This document shows, in pieces, positions 18,515-27,642 of a DNA stretch of 64,000 nt. This DNA is from Allomuricauda sp. M10. Its GTDB lineage: Bacteria > Bacteroidota > Bacteroidia > Flavobacteriales > Flavobacteriaceae. A model generated the notes under the pieces. The model saw only the letters and a list, made by a program, of their open reading frames with translations, was not told the DNA's origin and made no database searches. The stretch is taken from the NCBI RefSeq assembly GCF_020782875.1, contig NZ_JAJGBN010000002.1:1-64000 (forward strand), given 5' to 3'. The position numbers and the translations under genes were made by a program. Numbering within the stretch: position 1 is the stretch's first letter; each line of letters starts with the position of its first letter.

Positions 18515-20206
18515 ATGCAACTATCGGAACAAGAAATCGTTCGAAGGGAAAAATTGACCAAACTCAGGGAGATGGGCATCAACCCATACCCCGCAGCATT
18601 GTATCCTGTTGATGCCACTTCCAAGAGCATCAAGAATGATTTTGAGGAAAGTAAGAAGGTGGTGATTTCCGGTAGGTTGATGTCGCGCAGGATCCAGGGT
18701 AAGGCATCCTTTGCCGAACTTCAGGATAGCGAAGGCCGTATTCAGGTATACTTTAACCGTGATGAAATTTGTCCTGGTGACGATAAAGACCTGTACAACG
18801 AAGTCTATAAAAAACTGTTGGACATAGGAGATATCATTGGTGTGGAAGGCGAACTGTTCACTACCCAAGTGGGTGAAAAAACGGTGATGGTGAAAAATTT
18901 CACGCTGCTCAGCAAATCCTTGCGCCCCCTTCCCCTACCAAAGGTAGATGATGAAGGAAAAGTGTACGATGCCTTTAACGATGCCGAGTTGCGTTACCGT
19001 CAACGATATGTGGATTTGATCGTGAATCCCCACGTGAAGGACACCTTCATTAAAAGGACCAAGATCACCAACAGTATTCGGGAATTCTACAACCAAAAAG
19101 GATATTTGGAGGTGGAAACACCCATTTTACAGCCCATTCCCGGTGGTGCTGCGGCACGGCCGTTCTTAACGCACCACAATGCGTTGAACATTCCCTTGTA
19201 CCTGCGAATTGCCAATGAATTGTATCTAAAAAGATTGATTGTTGGTGGTTTTGATGGTGTTTATGAGTTTGCGAAGGATTTCCGTAATGAAGGGATGGAC
19301 CGTACCCACAATCCAGAGTTTACCGTAATGGAACTTTATGTAGCCTACAAGGATTACAACTGGATGATGGACACTACCGAAAAACTTCTGGAAAAGGTGG
19401 CCGTTGATGCCACAGGCAGTTCCAAAGTACCGGTTGGCGACCATGAAATTGAGTTCAAGGCTCCCTACCCAAGGGTTCCCATTTTGGAGGCCATTAAAAT
19501 CCACACGGGTTATGATGTGGCCGGGATGGATGAAAACCAGCTTCGTGAAGTGGCCCAAAAACTGGGCATTGAAGTGAATGAAACCATGGGTGTCGGTAAA
19601 TTGATCGACGAAATTTTCGGTGAAAAATGTGAACACCATTACATTCAACCCACTTTCATTATCGATTATCCAAAGGAGATGAGCCCATTGACCAAGGAAC
19701 ACAGGGAAAATCCGAGGTTGACCGAACGTTTTGAATTGATGGTGAATGGGAAGGAATTGGCCAATGCCTATTCCGAGCTCAACGACCCCATTGATCAAAG
19801 GGAACGTTTTGAGGATCAGTTGAAACTTTCCGAAAAAGGAGATGATGAGGCCATGTTCATTGACCAAGATTTCCTTCGGGCCTTGGAATATGGAATGCCA
19901 CCAACTTCCGGAATCGGTATTGGCATAGATCGTTTGGTCATGTTGTTGACCAACAATTCTTCCATTCAGGAAGTGCTGTTCTTCCCGCAAATGCGTCCCG
20001 AAAAGAAAAAAGTGGAACTATCCGAAGAGGAAAAAATCATCATGGACCTATTGAAACCTGTTGGTCAAATGCTTTTGGGCGAACTGAAGGATAAAAGTGG
20101 TTTGAGCGGCAAAAAATGGGACAAGAGCACCAAAAACTTGGCGAAACTTGGCATTTTTGAGGTCTCCAAAACCGATGATGGGCTTTTTGCAATCGACAAA
20201 AGATAA
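18515..20206 (+). CDS. lysS: Lysyl-tRNA synthetase, class II
   Basis: Charges tRNA-Lys. The N-terminal OB-fold anticodon domain ([21 protein letters not shown]) is followed by the class II core: motif 2 [15 protein letters not shown] and motif 3 [17 protein letters not shown]. At 563 aa it is longer than the usual 500. Some 65 residues after FFPQMRPEK form a Lys/Glu-rich tail ([14 protein letters not shown]), which I recall from other Bacteroidota LysRS. The ATG at 18515 gives the expected [13 protein letters not shown] helix. Confidence 0.97.
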   Translation: MQLSEQEIVRREKLTKLREMGINPYPAALYPVDATSKSIKNDFEESKKVVISGRLMSRRIQGKASFAELQDSEGRIQVYFNRDEICPGDDKDLYNEVYKKLLDIGDIIGVEGELFTTQVGEKTVMVKNFTLLSKSLRPLPLPKVDDEGKVYDAFNDAELRYRQRYVDLIVNPHVKDTFIKRTKITNSIREFYNQKGYLEVETPILQPIPGGAAARPFLTHHNALNIPLYLRIANELYLKRLIVGGFDGVYEFAKDFRNEGMDRTHNPEFTVMELYVAYKDYNWMMDTTEKLLEKVAVDATGSSKVPVGDHEIEFKAPYPRVPILEAIKIHTGYDVAGMDENQLREVAQKLGIEVNETMGVGKLIDEIFGEKCEHHYIQPTFIIDYPKEMSPLTKEHRENPRLTERFELMVNGKELANAYSELNDPIDQRERFEDQLKLSEKGDDEAMFIDQDFLRALEYGMPPTSGIGIGIDRLVMLLTNNSSIQEVLFFPQMRPEKKKVELSEEEKIIMDLLKPVGQMLLGELKDKSGLSGKKWDKSTKNLAKLGIFEVSKTDDGLFAIDKR

Positions 20207-20232
20207 ACCTTTGCACAACAATCGGTTTATCT
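20201..20232. terminator. Possible bidirectional terminator between lysS and the TPR gene
   Basis: AGATAAACC and its complement (20201-20209 / 20224-20232) form a 9-bp stem between two convergent genes. It overlaps the lysS stop codon. The T-runs on either side are short, so strength is uncertain. Confidence 0.4.
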
Positions 20233-20237
20233 AAAAA

Positions 20238-21086
20238 TCAATTTTGAAAATAAACCTCAAAAACAGGGTGGGTCTTGATTACCTTTTCAATGGCCTGATT
20301 ATTTTTTGTACCCTTATCGGAAACAAGTTCTATTTCGCCTTCACCATAAAATTGATAGGTATAAACAGGAATTTTCACTCCCAATAATTGGAATGTTCCA
20401 TAATCTTTGTCCTTAACCCTGAAATTCTGGATACCCTCTTGTAAAAACTGCTTTACTTCATCATTTGAGTATAATTGAGGTAAATATTCGCTTAAAAGTT
20501 CCATTACCTCATTATTACTGGCCAATCCATTATAAAAAAGATGCGGCAGCAACTTTTTTATGGCTTTATCCAATTTACCCAAACCGTGATACGTTTTTGC
20601 GTACATAACATCAGTATAAATGGCATCGGCTTCCAATTCATTACCACAAAAATGTTTGTAGGGATAAATGTTGTCAAAGATTTTGATATACTTCAAAGCC
20701 GCTATGAAGTTTTCTTCCTCTAAATAAATTTCAGCAAGGTGCTTGGCACTCCTATTCTTGTATAATGTATACTGTTCCATTATTCCACCATAATTCTCAT
20801 ATTCATTAAACTCTTCCTCCATTATTCGCTCAAAGATCTGCTTGGCCTCCTGTTCCTTACCTAACTCTCTCAAAAGAAATCCTTGATTAAAAAGTGCTCT
20901 TGGTGCCAATTCTGAATCTGGATACTTTTCCAAGAATTTTCCAAAACCCAAATAAGCGGTCATAAAATCTCCTTGATAACTGGTTTCGGATAGTTCCTCA
21001 AACCATTCCAATTCCGCATCACTTTTATTGTTTTGCGCGAATACCATCAAATTAAAACCTAGAAATAACAACACTAACTTTCTCAT
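20238..21086 (-). CDS. Secreted tetratricopeptide-like protein, 282 aa
   Basis: Signal peptide MRKLVLLFLGFNLMVFA|Q followed by helical repeats of TPR type: YQGDFMTAYLGFGKFLEKYP, SELAPRALFNQGFLLRELGK, and AKTYHGLGKLDKAIKKLLP. The last 80 residues are beta-rich (GVKIPVYTYQFYGEGEIELV). TPR proteins usually mediate protein binding; no partner is indicated. The gene is AT-richer than lysS and divergent from the SLC13 gene; the 201 nt between them show no confident promoter. Confidence 0.7.
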   Translation of the reverse strand: MRKLVLLFLGFNLMVFAQNNKSDAELEWFEELSETSYQGDFMTAYLGFGKFLEKYPDSELAPRALFNQGFLLRELGKEQEAKQIFERIMEEEFNEYENYGGIMEQYTLYKNRSAKHLAEIYLEEENFIAALKYIKIFDNIYPYKHFCGNELEADAIYTDVMYAKTYHGLGKLDKAIKKLLPHLFYNGLASNNEVMELLSEYLPQLYSNDEVKQFLQEGIQNFRVKDKDYGTFQLLGVKIPVYTYQFYGEGEIELVSDKGTKNNQAIEKVIKTHPVFEVYFQN

Positions 21087-21287
21087 AATTAACTAGTTTA
21101 TATGCTCAATTTCTAAATTGGAAAGTTGCCACGCCAATGATTTTTAGGCAATCATGACTTTAAATGAGTGATAATAGCTTCATGATGAGTGAACTGGAAA
21201 TCTGAATTATATGCTACTCAAAAAACAGCATGGTAATACCTAGATGATTTTCAAAATTTAACAAAAAAGCATAGCTTAGGATCCCAT

Positions 21288-22718
21288 ATGGAACTAAGCA
21301 AGAAAATAGGGCTGATTCTTGGGCCCATCGCCTTTTTTATTTTAACCAATTTGCCCTTTGAGTTGGTCTCCGCCAAAGGGGATCCTGTAATTGCCGTTGC
21401 TACTTGGATGCTGATCTGGTGGATTACGGAAGCGGTGTCCATATCGGTAACGGCACTGTTACCGCTGCTCCTTTTACCCATTTTAAAGATTTTGCCTATT
21501 GCCGAAGTTGGCGCCAATTATGGTAGTCCCATCGTGTTCTTGTTCTTTGGGGGCTTTGTGATGGCCCTGGCCTTGGAAAAAGTCAATCTGCACAGACGTA
21601 TTGCCCTTAATATTATTCGACTCACGGGAACTACACCTAACAAAGTAGTATTGGGCTTTATGATCGCAACGGGGTCTTTGAGTATGTGGATCAGCAACAC
21701 GGCCAGTACCGTGGTGATGCTACCCATCGCCCTTTCCGTTATCAATCTTTTGGTGGATGATGCCGATGGATTTACAAAAAACGACCAAAACTTTGCCCTC
21801 AGTGTAATGCTCGGAATTGCCTTTTCAGCCAACTCAGGCGGCATTGCAACGGTTATTGGAACACCTCCCAATTCTGTTCTGATCGGTCTTTTGGAAAATG
21901 AATACAATACCGAAATCTCCTTCCTAAAATGGATGACTATCGGTTTTCCCTTTGCCGTGATCATGATCGGCATCTGTTATTTGGTGCTCGTCAAATGGAT
22001 GTTCCCCAACCGGGATTTAAAGTTCAATGCATCCAAGGATGTGATCCATGCCGAATTGGAAAAATTGGGACCTACCTCCGGCAAGGAAAAAATGGTATTG
22101 GTGATATTTGGGATTACGGTCTTCTTATGGATCTTTAGAACCTTGATCAATGCCCTTTTCCCAAAATTGGGATTGACGGACACCATGATCAGTATTTTTG
22201 CCGCCATTGCACTCTTTGCCATTCCCTATAATATCAAAAAAGGGGATTTCATCATCGAATGGAAGGACACTTCACGTTTGGCCTGGGGTATTTTGATCCT
22301 TTTTGGTGGTGGCTTGGCCCTTGCGGAAGGAATGTCTTCCAGCGGAATCGTGGACATGGTGGCCAACGCCATTGCCGAGAGTCAGATCAGTGTGTTGCTC
22401 ACCGCCGGTCTGCTTATTTTCTTGATGCTCTTTATGACCGAATTAATGAGCAATGTAGCCTTGGTGGCCGTTCTGGCCCCCGTAGTTGCCGGTATTGCCA
22501 TCGGTCTGAACATTCCTATATTGTATTTATTGATTCCGGTGACGATTGCCAGTAGTTGTGCCTTTATGTTACCGATGGCCACACCACCCAATGCCATTGT
22601 TTTTGCCAGCGGGTACGTAAAGATTCCTCAAATGGCCCGCGTAGGTTTTGTATTGAATCTGATTGCAGTGGTATTGTTGATTTTGGTCTTCAAGTTTGTG
22701 ATTCCCGTATTGTTTTAA
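21288..22718 (+). CDS. SLC13/DASS-family sodium-coupled anion symporter, 476 aa
   Basis: Inner-membrane transporter for dicarboxylates, sulfate or similar anions driven by sodium. About eleven to twelve membrane segments are seen, and the two pseudo-symmetric SNT-type motifs are intact: WISNTASTVVMLPIA with GTPPNSVLIGL in the first half, and MSNVALVAVLAPVV with ATPPNAIVFASGYV in the second. These are the sodium and substrate sites of the family. The exact anion cannot be told. It is a single gene; a hairpin lies just after the stop. Confidence 0.9.
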   Translation: MELSKKIGLILGPIAFFILTNLPFELVSAKGDPVIAVATWMLIWWITEAVSISVTALLPLLLLPILKILPIAEVGANYGSPIVFLFFGGFVMALALEKVNLHRRIALNIIRLTGTTPNKVVLGFMIATGSLSMWISNTASTVVMLPIALSVINLLVDDADGFTKNDQNFALSVMLGIAFSANSGGIATVIGTPPNSVLIGLLENEYNTEISFLKWMTIGFPFAVIMIGICYLVLVKWMFPNRDLKFNASKDVIHAELEKLGPTSGKEKMVLVIFGITVFLWIFRTLINALFPKLGLTDTMISIFAAIALFAIPYNIKKGDFIIEWKDTSRLAWGILILFGGGLALAEGMSSSGIVDMVANAIAESQISVLLTAGLLIFLMLFMTELMSNVALVAVLAPVVAGIAIGLNIPILYLLIPVTIASSCAFMLPMATPPNAIVFASGYVKIPQMARVGFVLNLIAVVLLILVFKFVIPVLF

Positions 22719-23171
22719 ATAATAAATGACCCTTCCGGGCGGAAGGGCCATTCACAAACTAACTAACTCAAAAAAATGTAAGAAACTAACTCAACCTTAC
22801 TCTACTCAATTTTATGGTAAGTGGGCATCTGCCCTTGAATTCATTGATACAAATGTATGACTGATTAAAGTGAAGATTTTTACAATTAGCCTTTTGTTAA
22901 CGATTGATGCTTAGGACTATAAAAAATATTCTTCAGTGATTTAAGCCTTATCTTGACAAACTTTCAGTCTCTTCTTTAAAACGCTGACTTTTTTATCGGG
23001 AACTTGTCCTTTTCATACTTTTCGGCACAATATCCTCAACGGTGTTATTTTTTTGTTAACCCATATTTATAGGGATTTCATTAACATTAATGGCCAAACA
23101 AAAAGCCCTCTTACGAGGGCTTTTCATAACTAACTAACTCAAAAATTTTGTAAAATGAAAACTAAACCATC
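22719..23171. other. Non-coding interval with two hairpins and an 18-nt direct repeat
   Basis: No gene is supported here. Two GC-rich hairpins lie near the ends: 22726-22751 (ACCCTTCC / GGAAGGGC, one mismatch) and 23101-23124. Next to each, on the right, stands the identical 18-mer AACTAACTAACTCAAAAA (22757-22774 and 23128-23145). The middle 350 nt are AT-rich and hold only very short frames. Confidence 0.6.
23095..23124 (-). terminator. Terminator of the acidic repeat protein gene
   Basis: AAAAGCCCTC pairs with GAGGGCTTTT (23101-23110 / 23115-23124) around a 4-nt loop. On the minus strand it ends in TTTTTGTTTGG. It lies 48 nt past the stop of the acidic repeat gene. Confidence 0.7.
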
Positions 23172-23906
23172 TTACCAGATTGCCCCGGCGTACGGGTCAA
23201 AATTTTCTGGGAGATACACTGAGGCATCAAAACCCAATTCAATTTTTTCTTCTTCTTCCATATAGTTGATGGATCCGATCGCCACCACATTGGTGTAGGG
23301 ATCAAAGTTGGCAGGCAACAGGTATTCGCTATCGATACCCAATTCCAGTTCCACTTCATCATCCTCTATATAGGTAAAGGATTCTAGATCTACATAAACC
23401 TCGTAAGGAGAGAAACCTTCAGGTAGATAATCCTTGGTATTGAATCCTAGATCCATGTCCTCATCCTCAATGTAGTTGATCGAGCTCACGCTCACCACGT
23501 CGGTGTAGGCGTCAAAATCCGCAGGTAAATACTTTTGGGTATCAAAACCTAGGCTGGGTTCAACTTCGTTTTCAAGGTATATGATGGAATTCAAATCAAA
23601 ATAGTTTTTGTAGGGGTTGAAACCTTCCGGAAGATAATCAGCGGTATCAAAACCAAGATCGACTTCCATATCGTCCTCTATATATACTATTTCATTAAGA
23701 TCCAACTCATACGACCAATCTGATATGTTACTCAGATCCAAAGTTGATCCACTACCCTCCGCATTGATGTTCAATGCAGTATAACTGTTTTCCAATGTGC
23801 CCTGACTATCAGATTTAGACTGACTAGTAACGGCGTTCTGCTGTTCGTTTGCTATGGCGGCACTACTTATAAGAACACATCCATAGACCATTAATAACTT
23901 GTTCAT
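23172..23906 (-). CDS. Secreted acidic protein with five 36-residue repeats, 244 aa
   Basis: I do not recognise a characterised family. A signal peptide (MNKLLMVYGCVLISSAAIA) is followed by a Ser/Gln-rich segment to residue 60. Then come five tandem repeats at 68-103, 104-138, 139-172, 173-208 and 209-244, with the consensus xxxSIxYIEDExExxLGFDTxx and YLPExFxPYxxxx. Each repeat has one cluster of Asp/Glu and one LP-(x)2-F-(D/N)-PY block. Repeats 2-3 resemble 4-5 as a pair, so the last two probably arose by duplication of a two-repeat unit. The protein is strongly acidic and ends exactly with a repeat. It may be periplasmic or surface-associated, and cation binding is conceivable but not shown. 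It stands alone and has its own terminator. Confidence 0.75.
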   Translation of the reverse strand: MNKLLMVYGCVLISSAAIANEQQNAVTSQSKSDSQGTLENSYTALNINAEGSGSTLDLSNISDWSYELDLNEIVYIEDDMEVDLGFDTADYLPEGFNPYKNYFDLNSIIYLENEVEPSLGFDTQKYLPADFDAYTDVVSVSSINYIEDEDMDLGFNTKDYLPEGFSPYEVYVDLESFTYIEDDEVELELGIDSEYLLPANFDPYTNVVAIGSINYMEEEEKIELGFDASVYLPENFDPYAGAIW

Positions 23907-24172
23907 TTTTTGATTGAATTTTTTGATTGATGTTATGCTTATAAGACTATACGGATTTTAAATTGTTACACCAATTATGATTTTTTTACGAAATTCCGAT
24001 GTCGCTTAAGCCCAGCAATACAGGGCGTTTCAGCCCAAAGCACCAGTAAAACGCAGGACTGCCGAAGATTCGTATATCACGCGAAAAAAATGTGCGTTAA
24101 TATTTATTTAACAGTAACTTTTAATGATTTTTAGGTTCTTTGAAAGCTTATAGTTATCCAAACTGACATCTA

Positions 24173-26671
24173 ATGATCAAAAAAAATCTACCTAAACTAA
24201 TTGTATTGTTCCTTTTATTGGGTTTCTACCAACCAGCGGAAGCCCAACTTTTCAAAAAGAAGAAAAAAGAAACCGAGGAAAAGAAAGAGTCGAAACCGAA
24301 ACCTGGAGAGATCCAACCGTATGATAAGGTGATCACCAAGGACGCCAAAACCGATGCCGGACTTTTTAGCGTACACACGGTGGATGACAAATTTTATTAT
24401 GAAATTCCAGATTCCCTTTTCAATAGGGAAATGTTGATGGTGAGTCGAATTTCCAAAACCGCTACCGGAATTGGCTTTGGTGGTGGAAAGATCAACACCC
24501 AAGTGCTCCGTTGGGAGAAAAAACCAAAACAGGTATTGCTTCGTGTAGCCTCTTATGAAAACGTGGCCGCCGATTCGCTTCCCATCCATGAGGCGGTGGT
24601 CAATTCCAACTTTGAACCTGTGTTGTATGCTTTCGAAATTAAGGCCATCAACAAAAAAGACAGCTTGAACCCGGCTACCGTTATCGAAGTAGACCCTTTG
24701 TTCACCAAAGATGTGAATGCCCTTGGTCTTCCTGATGGCATTCGCAAAAGATACAAGGTTACCCGCTTGGACAGCGATCGTAGTTATATCGAATCCGTTA
24801 AAAGTTATCCGCTGAACATTGAGGCGCGTCATGTAAAGACCTATATCTCCAACGAACCTCCCAGCAATGAAAGTTTGGGTTCCATTTCATTGGAAATCAA
24901 CAATTCCATGATCCTATTGCCCAAGGAACCTATGAAACGCCGTTATTTTGACGAACGTGTAGGATGGTTTGCCAGAGGTCAAGTAGATTACGGTCTGGAT
25001 GCCCAAGAAAGTAAAACAGTTACCTATTTGGACCGATGGAGGTTGGAAGTAAAGGATGAGGACATTGAAAAGTTCAAGGCCGGGGAACTGGTAGAACCTA
25101 AAAAACCTATCATCTATTATGTAGATCGTGCCACCCCAAAAGAATGGGTGCCATTTATTAAACAAGGTATAGAGGATTGGCAGGTTGCCTTTGAGGCCGC
25201 CGGTTTTAAAAATGCCATCTTGGCCAAAGACCCTCCATCCCCTGAAGAAGACCCAGAATGGTCCCCTGAGGATGTACGTTACTCCGTGGTGCGTTATTTG
25301 GCATCGCCTATTCCCAATGCGAACGGTCCCCACGTGAGTGATCCCCGTAGCGGTGAAATTTTGGAATCGGACATTAACTGGTACCACAATGTAATGAGCT
25401 TGTTACGCGGATGGTATTTTGTACAGACTGCCGCCATTAACCCAGAAGCCCAAAAAACCCAGTTCAAAGAAGCAATCATGGGTCGTTTGATTCGTTTTGT
25501 GTCTTCGCACGAAGTAGGTCACACTTTGGGATTGCCGCACAACATGGGAAGTAGCCCTGCCTATCCTGTAGATTCATTACGCTCCAAGGCCTTTACCCAA
25601 AAATTTGGTACGGCACCATCCATTATGGATTATGCCCGTTTCAACTACGTGGCACAACCAGGTGATGAAGGCGTTGCCCTAATGCCGAACATCGGTGTTT
25701 ATGACAAATATGCTATTAGCTGGGGATATCGTCCTATTTTGGATAAATCCGCTACAGAAGAAAAACCAATTTTGAACAGTTGGATCCTTGAACATGCCGA
25801 TGATCCCATGTACCGTTTTGGACACCAACAAGTGGGTGACATCCATGATCCAAGCTCACAAACCGAAGATTTGGGTGATGATGCCGTAAAAGCAAGTTTA
25901 TATGGTATAGCAAACCTAAAACGAATTGTTCCCAAATTAATGGATTGGACCACCGAACCCGGTCAAAACTATGACGATTTGGAAACCATGTACGGACATG
26001 TAGTTTCCCAATTTGCACGATACATGGGCCACGTAGCCAACAACATTGGCGGTGTTTACGAATACCATAAAACCGCCGATCAAGAAGGTGCCGTGTACAC
26101 CCATGTGAGCAAGCAACACCAAAAAGACTGTATGGACTTCCTACAGGTACAGTTGTTCGAAACTCCAGAATGGTTGATTGACCAGAATATTTTCAACAAA
26201 ATTCAATATTCGGGTTCTGTGGAACGTATCCGTGCCTTGCAGGAGCGTTACCTGAACACCATGTTACAAATGGGCAAATTGGCCCGGGTCATTGAAAACG
26301 AAACCATCAATGGCAATCAAGCCTATGGTTTGTTGGAAATGATGCGCGACCTGCGCAGGGGCATTTGGTCCGAAACCCGAAGTGGTAAATCCATCGACAC
26401 CTATAGAAGAAATCTTCAAAAGGCACATATTGACCGTTTGGGGTATTTAATGACTGCCGAGGATGAATCAAAACTTTCTGATTTTGGAGGATACCGCAAG
26501 TCTACCCCAGTAAATGGTAGCCAGTCCGATATACGTTCGGTGGCAAGGGCGGAACTCAACAATCTGAAAGGGGATATCCGATCTGGATTGTCCAGAATTT
26601 CAGATCCCATGAGCCGTTATCACCTTCAAGATGCCTTGGAGCGTATCGACATGATCTTAGATCCCAAATAA
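24173..26671 (+). CDS. Secreted zinc-dependent metalloprotease (DUF5117/DUF5118/DUF4953 type), 832 aa
   Basis: Exported protease of a family widespread in Bacteroidota. After the signal peptide (ending PAEA|Q) and a Lys/Glu-rich linker comes the DUF5118-like start, then the DUF5117-like region (KRRYFDERVGWFARGQVDYG), then the catalytic DUF4953-type domain. The zinc site is SHEVGHTLGLPHN with His446, Glu447, His450 and His456, the extended HExxHxxGxxH metzincin form; SIMDYAR further on fits the Met-turn. Length is normal. It is a single gene closed by a terminator. Substrates are unknown. Confidence 0.9.
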   Translation: MIKKNLPKLIVLFLLLGFYQPAEAQLFKKKKKETEEKKESKPKPGEIQPYDKVITKDAKTDAGLFSVHTVDDKFYYEIPDSLFNREMLMVSRISKTATGIGFGGGKINTQVLRWEKKPKQVLLRVASYENVAADSLPIHEAVVNSNFEPVLYAFEIKAINKKDSLNPATVIEVDPLFTKDVNALGLPDGIRKRYKVTRLDSDRSYIESVKSYPLNIEARHVKTYISNEPPSNESLGSISLEINNSMILLPKEPMKRRYFDERVGWFARGQVDYGLDAQESKTVTYLDRWRLEVKDEDIEKFKAGELVEPKKPIIYYVDRATPKEWVPFIKQGIEDWQVAFEAAGFKNAILAKDPPSPEEDPEWSPEDVRYSVVRYLASPIPNANGPHVSDPRSGEILESDINWYHNVMSLLRGWYFVQTAAINPEAQKTQFKEAIMGRLIRFVSSHEVGHTLGLPHNMGSSPAYPVDSLRSKAFTQKFGTAPSIMDYARFNYVAQPGDEGVALMPNIGVYDKYAISWGYRPILDKSATEEKPILNSWILEHADDPMYRFGHQQVGDIHDPSSQTEDLGDDAVKASLYGIANLKRIVPKLMDWTTEPGQNYDDLETMYGHVVSQFARYMGHVANNIGGVYEYHKTADQEGAVYTHVSKQHQKDCMDFLQVQLFETPEWLIDQNIFNKIQYSGSVERIRALQERYLNTMLQMGKLARVIENETINGNQAYGLLEMMRDLRRGIWSETRSGKSIDTYRRNLQKAHIDRLGYLMTAEDESKLSDFGGYRKSTPVNGSQSDIRSVARAELNNLKGDIRSGLSRISDPMSRYHLQDALERIDMILDPK

Positions 26672-26698
26672 AGGAAATCCCTTTAGGGATAATATTAA

Positions 26699-26740
26699 CG
26701 GGGTGTAATCGTACTTAATGTCGGTTACACCCTGTTTTTT
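26699..26740 (+). terminator. Rho-independent terminator after the metalloprotease gene
   Basis: A 13-bp stem (26699-26711 / 26722-26734, with two G-T wobbles) has a 10-nt loop and is followed by six T. Confidence 0.85.
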
Positions 26741-26832
26741 GTTCCCTTCACATCTATAAAAAGGTATTTCGCAACATATCGTGAAGATTAAAATATGGTT
26801 TGATTATCTTAGTTATCCCAAATCTCATCATC

Positions 26833-27021
26833 ATGACCTACAAAATCAAGAGCCTACTCTATTTCTGCTGTTTTATGCTGGCATCCCTAGCCTATTATAT
26901 GGTAGACCAACACGACCAGTTCAAAGAACAGATCGTGGACAAATCCTATGTGGAAGCCGACTTCCATGATACCCAAAACTTGGAAAAACCCAAAGAAGAC
27001 CAAGAGGAAGTACTGCCGTAA
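26833..27021 (+). CDS. Small single-pass membrane protein, 62 aa
   Basis: From the ATG at 26833 the frame reads MTYKIKSLLYFCCFMLASLA, one transmembrane helix, followed by a charged tail that is acidic toward the end (DTQNLEKPKEDQEEVLP). No family is recognised. A longer reading from TTG at 26800 only adds hydrophobic residues without a better context. It is flanked by a terminator on the left and by the DUF4890-like gene 108 nt to the right. It could be real or chance; the basic-hydrophobic-acidic order favours a real gene. Confidence 0.45.
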   Translation: MTYKIKSLLYFCCFMLASLAYYMVDQHDQFKEQIVDKSYVEADFHDTQNLEKPKEDQEEVLP

Positions 27022-27129
27022 ACCCTCCCAAAACCTTTTACTGTTAAAAGCGTCATAATTGTTGTTTGAATGATTAAACCTATGGGCCAAGCCTATGTCA
27101 AAGGTTCAAATCATTTAAAATTTAAACAT

Positions 27130-27576
27130 ATGAAACGATTAGCAGTAGTATTGGTCCTGCTCGCCACCCTTGGTGTTGCAGCCCAAAAAAATGATGGCCC
27201 AAGAATGCCGAAGGGTCCAAAAATGGACATGACGGCCGAAGAGATGGCCACCTTGCAGACCAAACACATGACATTGGCCCTTGATTTGACCAAAGCGCAG
27301 CAAGACAAGGTAATGAAGTTGAATTTGGAAGAAGCCAAACTGAGAAAGGTCAAGTGGGATGAGATGCAGGCGTTAAAAGAAAGTGGTGAGTGGAAAAAAC
27401 CCACCGCTGATGAAAAATTTGAACGCCAGAATGCCCGATTGGACCAACAAATTGCTTTCCAAGCCAAAATGAAGGAAGTATTGAACGAAGATCAATACCA
27501 AAATTGGAAAGACATGAGAAAACACAATGCCAGGCATGGCGATAAAAAAATGCAGGAGAGAGGGAGAAGAGGATAG
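27130..27576 (+). CDS. Secreted Spy/CpxP- or DUF4890-like helical protein, 148 aa
   Basis: Start chosen at the ATG at 27130, which gives the signal peptide MKRLAVVLVLLATLGVAA|Q; an upstream in-frame ATG at 27070 adds an unlikely 20 residues. The mature protein is highly charged and helical, with Met/Lys-rich starts (MPKGPKMDMTAEEMATLQT) and the LTKAQQDKVMKLNLEEAKLR and LNEDQYQNWKDMRK blocks. These are typical of the Spy/CpxP and DUF4890 periplasmic chaperone-like group. It probably responds to envelope stress, but that is inference. Confidence 0.75.
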   Translation: MKRLAVVLVLLATLGVAAQKNDGPRMPKGPKMDMTAEEMATLQTKHMTLALDLTKAQQDKVMKLNLEEAKLRKVKWDEMQALKESGEWKKPTADEKFERQNARLDQQIAFQAKMKEVLNEDQYQNWKDMRKHNARHGDKKMQERGRRG

Positions 27577-27593
27577 TGTTTTTTGTTGATTTT

Positions 27594-27626
27594 AAGGAGC
27601 CGCGCCTGCCATGGACGCGGCTTCTT
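27594..27626. terminator. Bidirectional terminator between convergent genes
   Basis: AAGGAGCCGCG pairs with CGCGGCTTCTT (27594-27604 / 27616-27626; one wobble) between the Spy-like gene and the GH3 gene. The plus-strand T-rich tail TAATTTT is moderate. Confidence 0.65.
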
Positions 27627-27642
27627 TAATTTTAGGAATCCC

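Noticed and set aside
19226..19990. A 254-aa frame antisense to lysS
   Set aside because: It is the mirror of a conserved gene with G+C-driven openness and shows no domain, signal peptide or start context.
22799..22863. Tiny frame MVSGHLPLNSLIQMYD in the gap after the SLC13 gene
   Set aside because: Sixteen residues without context; chance is more likely.
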